This document shows, piece by piece, positions 16,325-23,814 of a stretch of DNA of 64,000 nt. Position numbers and translations under genes: made by a program. The stretch spans positions 2,108,001 to 2,172,000 of the forward strand of contig NZ_RBHX01000001.1 of the NCBI RefSeq assembly GCF_003626735.1, given 5' to 3'. Under the pieces are notes generated by a model. It saw nothing but the letters and a program-made list of their open reading frames with translations, did no database searches and was not told the origin of the DNA. How positions within the stretch are numbered: position 1 is the stretch's first letter; every line of letters starts with the position of its first letter. Origin of the DNA: Microbacterium sp. CGR2. GTDB taxonomy: Bacteria > Actinomycetota > Actinomycetes > Actinomycetales > Microbacteriaceae.

Positions 16325-17196
16325 GATGCTCCCGGATGCCGCCGCGCCAGCACCTGCATCTCGGCCAGGAGATGCCCGAACGGCGCGGCGTGCGAACCCT
16401 GCCGTCCGCCTGCCGACGACGGCGGGGTGGCGGGTGCGGAAAGCTCGGCCTCGGCGAACACCGTATCGACCACGGTGTCGAACCCGGCGCGCAGGCTCGA
16501 CGGCCTGGCCGCTGCGTAGCCCAGCCGCTCGATGAGGTCGTCGTCGCGGAAGAGCTCGTCGACGTACGGCCAGACATCACCGACCGCGCGGATGATGCGC
16601 CGGCGTGACTCGTCCGTGCCGCCCGCCAGCCGCAGCATCCACTGCACGGCGTGGTCCCGGTGGTAGTCCACCTCTTTGAGGGACTTCTCCGCGATGGCCG
16701 CGAACGTCTCGTCGGTGCTCGCGCGGAGCGCGGAGTAGAGCTCGAACATGTACGCCGACACGAAGAACTGCCGCGCGATGGTCTGCGCGAAGTCGCCGTT
16801 GGGCTGCTCGACGATCCACGCGCTGCGGAACGCGTTCTCGTCACGGAAGAATGCCAGGTCGTCCTCGCTGCGACCGTCGTACGAGCCTGCGTAGTGGAGG
16901 AACGAGCGTGCGTGCCCGAGCAGGTCCAGCGCGATGTTGCCGAGCGCCACGTCTTCCTCGAGTTCGGGTGCGCGGGAGATCCACGCGCCCAGCTGCTGCG
17001 CGAGGATCAGGGCGTCGTCGCCGAGCCGGAGGGCGTATTCCGCGATGTCGGCGGATGCGGCGATGCCCCCGGCGCCCGCCAGCTCGTCGGAAAGATGGAC
17101 GGCATCGACGGTCACGTCGCCGTGGACGTCGTGGGTGTCGTCTCTGCGGTTCGACTCGCCGGCCGCGTGCTCGATGACCGGGTGGATTTCTGTCAC
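16318..17196 (-). CDS. paaC: PaaC, structural subunit of phenylacetyl-CoA epoxidase
   Basis: 292 aa helical ferritin-like protein (ALRLGDDALILAQQLGAWISRAPELEEDVALGNIALDLLGHARSFL), the non-catalytic subunit that pairs with PaaA. It begins ATG 17196 inside the end of paaB (TCA overlap), so the genes are translationally coupled. The first 30 residues, rich in His and Asp, are longer than in E. coli. No key residue appears lost for a structural subunit. Confidence 0.95.
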   Translation of the reverse strand: MTEIHPVIEHAAGESNRRDDTHDVHGDVTVDAVHLSDELAGAGGIAASADIAEYALRLGDDALILAQQLGAWISRAPELEEDVALGNIALDLLGHARSFLHYAGSYDGRSEDDLAFFRDENAFRSAWIVEQPNGDFAQTIARQFFVSAYMFELYSALRASTDETFAAIAEKSLKEVDYHRDHAVQWMLRLAGGTDESRRRIIRAVGDVWPYVDELFRDDDLIERLGYAAARPSSLRAGFDTVVDTVFAEAELSAPATPPSSAGGRQGSHAAPFGHLLAEMQVLARRHPGASW

Positions 17197-17483
17197 AGGT
17201 GCGGCACCCCCTCGGACGCCGTGTAGTACACGGCGTGCCGATAGTTCTTGCCCGCGGAGCTTTCGAAGTAGGCGCCTTTCGCATCAGGATCGCTGGTGGT
17301 GATCGCGTCGGCGGGGACCGCCCAGATCGACACGCCTTCGCCTCGACGCGTGTAGAGATCCCGGGCGTTGCGGATGGCCATCTCGGCGTCGGGCGCATGC
17401 AGGGACCCCACGTGGACGTGGCTCAGGCCGCGGTTCGCGCGGACGAACACCTCCCACAGGGGCCAGACCTCGGAACCGGCCAT
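17193..17483 (-). CDS. paaB: PaaB, small subunit of phenylacetyl-CoA epoxidase
   Basis: 96 aa, the normal PaaB size, with the family blocks WPLWEVFVRANRGLSHVHVGSLHAPD and AMRNARDLYTRRGEGVSIWAV (here AIRNARDLYTRRGEGVS). PaaB bridges PaaAC heterodimers in the complex. It overlaps paaA by one base at 17483 and paaC at 17193-17196. Confidence 0.95.
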   Translation of the reverse strand: MAGSEVWPLWEVFVRANRGLSHVHVGSLHAPDAEMAIRNARDLYTRRGEGVSIWAVPADAITTSDPDAKGAYFESSAGKNYRHAVYYTASEGVPHL

Positions 17484-18463
17484 CAGGCGGCCGCTTCCGT
17501 CTCAGCGCGCTGCTTCCGCGCGTATTCGGCCGCGGCTTCGCGCACCCACGCACCTTCCTCGTGCGCAGTTCTGCGGCGCTCGAGCCGCTCGGCGTTGCAC
17601 GGTCCGTTGCCGCGCAGCACCTCGAAGAACTCGTCCCAGTCGATCTCGCCGATCGTGTACTGCCCGGTCTCGTCATCGAATCGCAGGTCCGGGTCGGGAA
17701 GCGTGACGCCGAGGATCTGCGCCTGCGGGACGAGCATTCCCACGAAGCGCTGGCGGAGGCCATCGTTGGAGAACCTCTTGATCTTCCACTTCATCGACTG
17801 TGCGGAGTTCGGCGACCGGTCGTCCGGCGGCCCGAACATCGCGAGGCTCGGCCAGTACCAGCGGTTCACTGCATCCTGTGCCATCTCCCGCTGTTCCGCG
17901 GAGCCCTGCATGAGACTCAGCAGGATCTCGAAACCCTGTCGCTGGTGGAAGGACTCTTCTTTGCACACGCGCACCATCGCCCGCGCGTACGGACCGTACG
18001 AGGCTCGGCACAGCGGCACCTGGTTGCAGATGGCCGCGCCGTCGACCAGCCAGCCGATCGCGCCCATGTCAGCCCAGGTCGGCGTCGGGTAGTTGAAGAT
18101 GGACGAGTACTTCGCTTTGCCGTCGATGAGCTGATCCATCATCTCGTCGCGCGTGATGCCGAGGGTCTGCGCGGCGGAGTAGAGGTAGAGGCCGTGACCG
18201 GCCTCGTCCTGCACCTTCGCCATCAGGATCGCCTTGCGTTTGAGGCTCGGCGCGCGGGTGATCCAGTTGCCCTCCGGCTGCATCCCGATGATCTCCGAGT
18301 GGGCATGTTGGGAGATCTGCCGGATCAGCGTCCTGCGGTACGCCTCGGGCATCCAGTCGCGGGGTTCGATGCGCTGCTCGTGGGCGATGAGTTCATCGAA
18401 CAGGCGCTCCTCCTCCGAGATCGCACCATCGACGGCGCTGAGACCTGCGGGACTTGTCATCAT
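17483..18463 (-). CDS. paaA: PaaA, catalytic di-iron subunit of phenylacetyl-CoA epoxidase
   Basis: 326 aa. The di-iron carboxylate ligands are visible as QDEAGHG (about residue 88) and EESFHQRQG (about 178). PaaA epoxidises the aromatic ring of phenylacetyl-CoA with O2 and electrons from PaaE, the committing step of aerobic phenylacetate degradation. Two ATGs stand in tandem (18463 and 18460); AGGAG is 3 bp from the first and 6 bp from the second, so 18460 may be the one used. It heads the operon paaA-B-C-D-E-G, and a 22-bp element shared with the second operon lies 27 bp upstream. Confidence 0.96.
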   Translation of the reverse strand: MMTSPAGLSAVDGAISEEERLFDELIAHEQRIEPRDWMPEAYRRTLIRQISQHAHSEIIGMQPEGNWITRAPSLKRKAILMAKVQDEAGHGLYLYSAAQTLGITRDEMMDQLIDGKAKYSSIFNYPTPTWADMGAIGWLVDGAAICNQVPLCRASYGPYARAMVRVCKEESFHQRQGFEILLSLMQGSAEQREMAQDAVNRWYWPSLAMFGPPDDRSPNSAQSMKWKIKRFSNDGLRQRFVGMLVPQAQILGVTLPDPDLRFDDETGQYTIGEIDWDEFFEVLRGNGPCNAERLERRRTAHEEGAWVREAAAEYARKQRAETEAAA

Positions 18464-18489
18464 CGACTCCTGGCTGTCCGATCCGCTTT

Positions 18490-18511
18490 ACTGACCGTTC
18501 GTTAGGTAATT
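18490..18511 (-). promoter_or_regulatory. Operator-like element upstream of paaA, shared with the 2-oxoacid dehydrogenase/paa operon
   Basis: Read on the + strand it starts ACTGACCGTTCG and ends TTAGGTAATT. It matches the element at 36275-36296 at 18 of 22 positions, same orientation to its gene. The core CTAACGaaCGGTcAG is an imperfect palindrome resembling the CNAACGNNCGTTNG consensus I recall for the TetR-family repressor PaaR. It lies just before paaA, where a repressor would block transcription. Confidence 0.7.
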
Positions 18512-18545
18512 CTGACATGCCAGGAAAGGCCGCACAAGACGACGA

Positions 18546-18965
18546 TCAGCGAGAGCGGGAAACCAGGTCCAGGAGTGCCCTGCCGTAGGCCTCGGAAGGA
18601 TCCGGATGCTCGAACGTCAGGGTCTCCCCGGCGATCCGGATCTCCACCAGGAATGCATCGGGAAGGCGGGTGAGCGAACGGAACGTGCTGCGCAGGAGAT
18701 CGCGGAGCTGATCTTCGCGGGGCAGCCACACGGCGTCGGCCAGAGTGACGGCATCCAGCGCCCACTCCGTCGTGCCGTTGAAGGCGAGGTCGGTGCCGCT
18801 CGGCGTCTGGCGTGCCTCGATGGTCATCTCACTGACGGTGAAGACGTCCGCCTCCGCGTCGAGTTCCACGTCGTCGGGAAGGTCGAGCTGGAAGCGGTCG
18901 CCTTCGGCGGGGTGCCACACGAGCCCGGCATCACGCAGGGCGACGGCCAGTTCTCGAGTGATCAC
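18546..18965 (-). CDS. Conserved hypothetical protein, 139 aa
   Basis: An acidic soluble protein beginning ITRELAVALRDAGLVWHPAEGDRFQLD, with a central VFTVSEMTIE and an end LLDLVSRSR. Proteins like this are common in Microbacteriaceae and are sometimes labelled pilus assembly CpaE; I see no P-loop or receiver domain to justify that, so I leave it unnamed. The start is a GTG at 18965 with TAGCGT ending 6 bp upstream, a leaderless layout. It diverges from recQ. Confidence 0.7.
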   Translation of the reverse strand: MITRELAVALRDAGLVWHPAEGDRFQLDLPDDVELDAEADVFTVSEMTIEARQTPSGTDLAFNGTTEWALDAVTLADAVWLPREDQLRDLLRSTFRSLTRLPDAFLVEIRIAGETLTFEHPDPSEAYGRALLDLVSRSR

Positions 18966-19108
18966 ATGTCCACGCTAGACGACCCCGGCCGGACGGTCCT
19001 GCCCACCGCCCAGCTTTCGTGACCGCCGCTGAAGCTCCGGTGGCCGGCGGAAGCCCCACCTGTGGACGGCGAGATCGCGGTGTCGGGAGCGTGGGGCAGA
19101 GTGGACGC

Positions 19109-21238
19109 ATGACATCTGCTCCTCTCGCTGACACTCGCGAAGCCGCTCGCGCCGCCCTGCGCGAACTCGTCGGCCGGCCCGACGCCGACTTCCACGACGG
19201 GCAGTACGAGGCGATCGAGGCGCTGGTCGAGGGGCGGCGCCGTGCTCTCGTGGTGCAGCGCACGGGCTGGGGGAAATCGGCTGTGTACTTCGTCGCGACG
19301 TTGCTGCTGAGGCGACAGGGGGCCGGCCCGACGGTACTGGTGTCGCCGCTGCTGGCACTCATGCGCGACCAGATCGCTGCGGCCGAGCGTGCGGGGGTGC
19401 GCGCAGTCGCGATCAACTCCACGAACGCGCACGAGTGGTCAGATGTGCTCGGCCGCCTTGAGCGCGACGAGGTCGACGTGCTGCTGGTGTCGCCGGAACG
19501 GCTGAACAACCCGGCATTCCGCGAGCAGCAGCTGCCGGCACTGGTCCGCCGCATCGGGATGCTGGTGGTCGACGAGGCGCACTGCATCAGCGACTGGGGG
19601 CACGACTTCCGGCCCGACTATCGCCGCCTGCGAGATCTCATCGCACAGATGCCGGTCGATGTGCCGGTGCTCGCGACCACGGCCACTGCGAACAGCCGTG
19701 TCGTGGCGGACGTCGCCGAGCAGCTCGGCACTCTCCAGCCCGGTGAGGTCGACGGGTCGGGAGTCGCGCCGGTGCTCACGATTCGCGGACCGCTCGCGCG
19801 CACCTCCCTGCGCATGGGAGTGCTGCGCCTGCGCGATTCCGCGAGTCGTCTGGCCTGGCTGCTCAGCCACCTCGACGAACTGCCCGGGTCGGGCATCATC
19901 TACACGCTCACCGTTGCGGCAGCCGTCGACACCGCCCGGCTGCTCCGCGACCACGGACATGAGGTCCGCGCGTACACCGGACAGACCGATACCGAGGAGC
20001 GCGAGGAATCCGAGGGGATGCTGAAGCGCAACGAGGTCAAAGCACTCGTCGCGACCAGCGCGCTCGGCATGGGATTCGACAAGCCCGACCTCGGTTTCGT
20101 CCTGCATCTGGGAGCGCCGTCGTCACCGGTGGCCTACTACCAGCAGGTCGGGCGCGCCGGTCGCGCCAGCGAGAGCGCCGATGTTCTTCTGCTCCCGGGC
20201 GTCGAAGACCGTGACATCTGGCATTACTTCGCGACGGCATCCATGCCTGACAGGGAACGGGCCGAGCGGGTCATCGCCGCCCTCGGCGACGCTCCGATCT
20301 CGACGCCGGCGCTCGAGGCGATGGTCGACATCCGCCGCACGCCCCTCGAGCTGCTGCTCAAGGTGCTCGACGTCGACGGAGCCGTGCGGCGCGTGCAGGG
20401 CGGGTGGGTCTCCACCGGTGCGCCCTGGAGCTACGACGCCGAACGCTACGAGCGTATCGCGGCGGAACGCCTCGCCGAGCAGCAGCACATGATCGAGTAC
20501 GAGCAGACAGACGGGTGTCGCATGGAGTTCCTGCAGCGCTCCCTCGACGACGACACAGCGGCGCCGTGCGGGCGATGCGACAATTGCGCGGGCGCGTGGT
20601 TCCCGAAAGAGATCGGTTCAACCGCGACTACGCAGGCGGCCGAATCGCTCGATCGGGTGGGCGTTCCCATCGAACCGCGGAAGGCCTGGCCCACCGGGGC
20701 CGATCGCCTCGGCGTGCCCGTCAAGGGACGCATCGCCCCGGACGAGCAAGCAGGGGAGGGTCGGGCGCTCGCACGCCTCACGGATCTCGGCTGGGGAGGG
20801 GTGCTCAGGGAGGCGTTCGCGGCGGGGGCATCGGACGCGGCGGTGACTCCGCAGCTTCTTCAGGCATGTGTCCGGGTGCTGGCCGGATGGGGGTGGGAGG
20901 AGCGCCCGGTGGCGGTCGTCGCGATGCCGTCGCGCTCGCGGCCGCTGCTGGTCGATTCCCTCGCCCGCGGTCTTGCCGAGGTCGGACGCCTGCCGTATCT
21001 CGGTGCCCTCCAGCCGGTCGATGGCGGGCCGACGGGGCAGGCGGGTGGGAACAGCGTGTTCCGATTGGCCGGCGTCTGGGATCGTTTCAGCGTCGACCAC
21101 CTCGACGTTCCCGCCGGTCCTGTCCTGCTGATCGACGACCTCGTCGACAGCCGGTGGACGGTGACGGTCGCAGCCCGCACACTTCGCAGGGCCGGCGCGA
21201 CCGTCGTTCTCCCGTTCGCACTGGCACTGCGGGGCTGA
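19109..21238 (+). CDS. recQ: RecQ-family ATP-dependent DNA helicase with C-terminal phosphoribosyltransferase-like domain
   Basis: 709 aa. Helicase motifs in order: RTGWGKSAVYF (Walker A), VDEAHCISDWGHDFRPDY (DEAH), TTATANSRV, and QQVGRAGR (motif VI). A zinc-binding segment follows, with a Cys early in CRMEFLQ and CGRCDNC at the end. Instead of an HRDC domain the last 150 residues end in VLLIDDLVDSRWTVT, the PRPP-binding loop of type I phosphoribosyltransferases. RecQ unwinds 3'-5' during recombination and repair; the role of the PRTase-like tail is unknown. ATG 19109 is chosen over an ORF start at 19019 because CAGAGT lies 6 bp before it and homology begins there. Confidence 0.9.
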   Translation: MTSAPLADTREAARAALRELVGRPDADFHDGQYEAIEALVEGRRRALVVQRTGWGKSAVYFVATLLLRRQGAGPTVLVSPLLALMRDQIAAAERAGVRAVAINSTNAHEWSDVLGRLERDEVDVLLVSPERLNNPAFREQQLPALVRRIGMLVVDEAHCISDWGHDFRPDYRRLRDLIAQMPVDVPVLATTATANSRVVADVAEQLGTLQPGEVDGSGVAPVLTIRGPLARTSLRMGVLRLRDSASRLAWLLSHLDELPGSGIIYTLTVAAAVDTARLLRDHGHEVRAYTGQTDTEEREESEGMLKRNEVKALVATSALGMGFDKPDLGFVLHLGAPSSPVAYYQQVGRAGRASESADVLLLPGVEDRDIWHYFATASMPDRERAERVIAALGDAPISTPALEAMVDIRRTPLELLLKVLDVDGAVRRVQGGWVSTGAPWSYDAERYERIAAERLAEQQHMIEYEQTDGCRMEFLQRSLDDDTAAPCGRCDNCAGAWFPKEIGSTATTQAAESLDRVGVPIEPRKAWPTGADRLGVPVKGRIAPDEQAGEGRALARLTDLGWGGVLREAFAAGASDAAVTPQLLQACVRVLAGWGWEERPVAVVAMPSRSRPLLVDSLARGLAEVGRLPYLGALQPVDGGPTGQAGGNSVFRLAGVWDRFSVDHLDVPAGPVLLIDDLVDSRWTVTVAARTLRRAGATVVLPFALALRG

Positions 21239-21258
21239 CGGCTCCGGCCGAAGAGCTC

Positions 21259-22032
21259 TCAGTCCTCCGCAGGAGCGACCCTCGGCGGCCATGTCGTCGC
21301 CCCGAGTTCGCGTGAGATGTTGCGAGCCGTCTCGCGGAGGGCGTCGAGCACGGCATCGGATGCGGGAAACAGCGACGTGGGCATCACCACGGCGACAGCC
21401 GCCACGATGTCGTTGGAGGCATCGGCGACGGGTGCTGCCACAGACGACTCGCCGATCACGGCTTCGTCGGATTCCGCGGCGCTCCCGCGCTCGGCGACTG
21501 CCGCGAAGTCGAGCGTCAGGCGCGCGACGTCGGTGATCGTGTCACCTGTCAAGCTGCGCAGCGGTTGCTCGAAGACGCTCCGCTGGAAGCCGAGGTCATG
21601 CGCGAGCAGGACCTTCCCCATCGCGGAGGCGTGTGCCGGAATGGCGACTCCGGTCTCGAGCATCTGCTGGCTGTCGTCGGGGCGAAGGTTGTGATGGATG
21701 ACGAGCACGTCGGTGAAGTGCGGCGCGCCGAGCCGCACCGAAAGATTGGTGCGGCGTGCGAGCTCCTGCGTCCAGCGCATGGCGCGGGCCCGTACGTCCA
21801 GTGTGTCGAGGTAGACGTTGCTGAGTCGCAGCAGGGTCGGGCCCAGCATGTAGCGCTGCCCGCCGCGCTCCTTTGCGACGAGTCCGTGAGTGCGCAGGGA
21901 CTTCACGATTCCGTGCACCGTGGAGGGCGGAAGGTTGAGCGCCGCGGCGAGATCCGTGATCCCGAGATGCCGCGAACCTTGCAGCAGCTCGAGGATCTTC
22001 GCCGCGCGATCGATCGCTTGAATCACTCGCAT
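21259..22032 (-). CDS. IclR-family transcriptional regulator, likely controls dhaKLM
   Basis: 257 aa. N-terminal winged helix (IQAIDRAAKILELLQGS, LNLPPSTVHGIVKSLRTHGLV) and the C-terminal IclR effector domain (HASAMGKVLLAHD; the usual S-A-MGK motif is present). The ORF can be extended to a TTG at 22089, but the family N-terminus fits ATG 22032 and the longer start would lie on the dhaK promoter. It is divergent from dhaKLM with a palindrome at the dhaK promoter, so control of dihydroxyacetone or glycerol use is the natural inference. Confidence 0.88.
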   Translation of the reverse strand: MRVIQAIDRAAKILELLQGSRHLGITDLAAALNLPPSTVHGIVKSLRTHGLVAKERGGQRYMLGPTLLRLSNVYLDTLDVRARAMRWTQELARRTNLSVRLGAPHFTDVLVIHHNLRPDDSQQMLETGVAIPAHASAMGKVLLAHDLGFQRSVFEQPLRSLTGDTITDVARLTLDFAAVAERGSAAESDEAVIGESSVAAPVADASNDIVAAVAVVMPTSLFPASDAVLDALRETARNISRELGATTWPPRVAPAED

Positions 22033-22082
22033 CCCTTCTTCCGGTACGTCGTCGAACCGGGTTCCCGGCTTCTGGATTGATC

Positions 22083-22111
22083 TTGACAACCGACCAGACC
22101 CCGAGCATATT
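22083..22111 (+). promoter_or_regulatory. dhaK promoter
   Basis: TTGACA (22083-22088), 17-bp spacer, CATATT (22106-22111). The perfect -35 and standard spacing make this one of the clearest promoters in the window. Confidence 0.65.
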
Positions 22112-22125
22112 CGACATTAACGAAT
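22109..22125 (+). promoter_or_regulatory. Palindrome at the dhaK transcription start, probable IclR operator
   Basis: ATTCG (22109-22113) and CGAAT (22121-22125) flank 7 bp. It overlaps the -10 and the expected start site, so a bound regulator would block dhaK. Confidence 0.5.
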
Positions 22126-22177
22126 TGCTTTCGGGTTTGGCCGCACAATCACGAACGAGATCAAAGGAGATCGCACG

Positions 22178-23170
22178 ATGAAGAAGCTCATCAACGCCCC
22201 CGAAGACGTACTCATCGAGTCGCTCAGAGGCGTCGCGCTCGCGCATCCGGAGCTGGCAGTCGACCTCGAAACCCATGTGATCACTCGTGCGACGCCGAAG
22301 GCGCAGGGGAAGGTCGCCGTGGTCTCCGGGGGAGGGTCCGGTCACGAGCCGCTGCACGGCGGATTCGTCGGTGTCGGAATGCTGGACGCGGCCGTCGCCG
22401 GTCAGGTCTTCACCTCGCCGACCCCCGACCGGGTGCAAGCCGCAACCAAGGCCGTCGACCGCGGCGCGGGTGTGCTGCACATCGTGAAGAACTACACCGG
22501 GGACGTGTTGAACTTCGAGATGGCCGCGGAACTGGCCTCCATGGAGGGCATCGAGGTCGGAAGCGTCGTGGTCGATGATGACGTCGCCGTCCAGGACTCG
22601 CTCTACACCGCCGGTCGACGTGGTGTGGGGCTGACCGTGTTGCTGGAGAAGCTCGTGGGCGCGGCAGCCGAAGAAGGTCGCGATCTCGCCGCCGTCGTCG
22701 AACTCGCGAAGCGCATCAACGGACAGGGGCGTTCGATGGGGATGGCTCTCACGAGCTGCACGGTCCCGGCCGCCGGGAAACCGACCTTCGAGCTGCCAGA
22801 CGATCAGATGGAGATCGGCATCGGCATCCACGGGGAGCCGGGTCGGCATCGTGAGCCGCTGGCTCCGGCATCCGACATCGCCCGCCAGCTGGTGGAGCCG
22901 ATCTTGGCCGACATGTCTGCGGCTGGGCCGGCGATCGTGATGGTCAACGGCATGGGCGGGACACCGCTCATCGAGTTGTACCTCATGTACGCAGAGGTGG
23001 CGGGACTGCTGGAGAAGGCAGGGGTGCAGATCGCACGGAACCTCGTCGGCAACTACATCACCTCCCTCGACATGGCCGGATGCTCGGTCACGGTGCTGAA
23101 GGCCGACGACGAGCTGCTCCGCCTCTGGGATGCTCCCGTGAACACCCCCGGCCTGCGGTGGGGGGCATGA
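22178..23170 (+). CDS. dhaK: Dihydroxyacetone kinase subunit DhaK
   Basis: 330 aa. His218 in GIGIHGEPG is the residue that binds dihydroxyacetone covalently, at the same number as in E. coli; [15 protein letters not shown] and [12 protein letters not shown] are also conserved. DhaK presents dihydroxyacetone to DhaL-ADP for phosphorylation to DHAP. AAGGAG lies 9 bp before the ATG. It heads the operon dhaK-dhaL-dhaM; the dhaL start overlaps the dhaK stop as ATGA. Confidence 0.96.
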   Translation: MKKLINAPEDVLIESLRGVALAHPELAVDLETHVITRATPKAQGKVAVVSGGGSGHEPLHGGFVGVGMLDAAVAGQVFTSPTPDRVQAATKAVDRGAGVLHIVKNYTGDVLNFEMAAELASMEGIEVGSVVVDDDVAVQDSLYTAGRRGVGLTVLLEKLVGAAAEEGRDLAAVVELAKRINGQGRSMGMALTSCTVPAAGKPTFELPDDQMEIGIGIHGEPGRHREPLAPASDIARQLVEPILADMSAAGPAIVMVNGMGGTPLIELYLMYAEVAGLLEKAGVQIARNLVGNYITSLDMAGCSVTVLKADDELLRLWDAPVNTPGLRWGA

Positions 23171-23814
23171 TGGCGACGGTCGACACCGCCGTCCTGACCG
23201 ACTGGGTCCTCCGGTTCCGCGATGCCATCGCGGCGAAGCGCGAGTGGCTCACGGAACTCGACTCGTCGATCGGTGATGCCGACCATGGCGCGAACATGGC
23301 CCGCGGTATCGATGCGGTCGGCGAGAAACTCGGCTCCGGCGCACCCTCCACCGTCGACGAGCTGCTGAAGACCGTCGGAATGACGCTGGTGAGTTCGGTG
23401 GGCGGGGCGAGCGGCCCGTTGTACGGGACGCTCTTCCTGCGGATGGGGATGTCCGCGGGCGCCGTGTCCGAGCTCGACGCGGCAGGCCTTGCGGTGGCGT
23501 TGCGAGCGGGACTCGACGGCGTCGTCGCCCGCGGCAAGGCGGAGGCCGGGGATAAGACGATGTTCGACGCGATGGAGCCCGCGGTCGACGCATTCGATGC
23601 GGCTCTCGCCGACGGGTCGGACGTGTCCGCCGCCGCTCGGGCAGCCGCTGATGCCGCGGCAGCCGGACGCGACGCGACAGAACCGTGGGTGGCGCGAAAG
23701 GGGCGAGCCAGCTACCTCGGTGAACGGAGTGCGGGACACCTCGATCCCGGGGCCGCATCGACGGCCATCCTGTTCGACAGTCTGGCCGCGGCGATCGACG
23801 GCGCCGCAGGATGA
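23167..23814 (+). CDS. dhaL: Dihydroxyacetone kinase ADP-binding subunit DhaL
   Basis: 215 aa. The nucleotide/Mg motif [13 protein letters not shown] and the hinge [16 protein letters not shown] are intact, followed by an Ala-rich helical barrel. DhaL holds ADP as a cofactor that is rephosphorylated by DhaM. Two ATGs in tandem (23167, 23170) overlap the dhaK stop; the first is given. The gene in turn overlaps dhaM by 4 bp. Confidence 0.95.
   Translation: MMATVDTAVLTDWVLRFRDAIAAKREWLTELDSSIGDADHGANMARGIDAVGEKLGSGAPSTVDELLKTVGMTLVSSVGGASGPLYGTLFLRMGMSAGAVSELDAAGLAVALRAGLDGVVARGKAEAGDKTMFDAMEPAVDAFDAALADGSDVSAAARAAADAAAAGRDATEPWVARKGRASYLGERSAGHLDPGAASTAILFDSLAAAIDGAAG

Noticed and set aside
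18546..18965. Naming this protein a CpaE pilus-assembly ATPase
   Set aside because: No Walker or receiver motif is present; the label seems to be a propagated misannotation.
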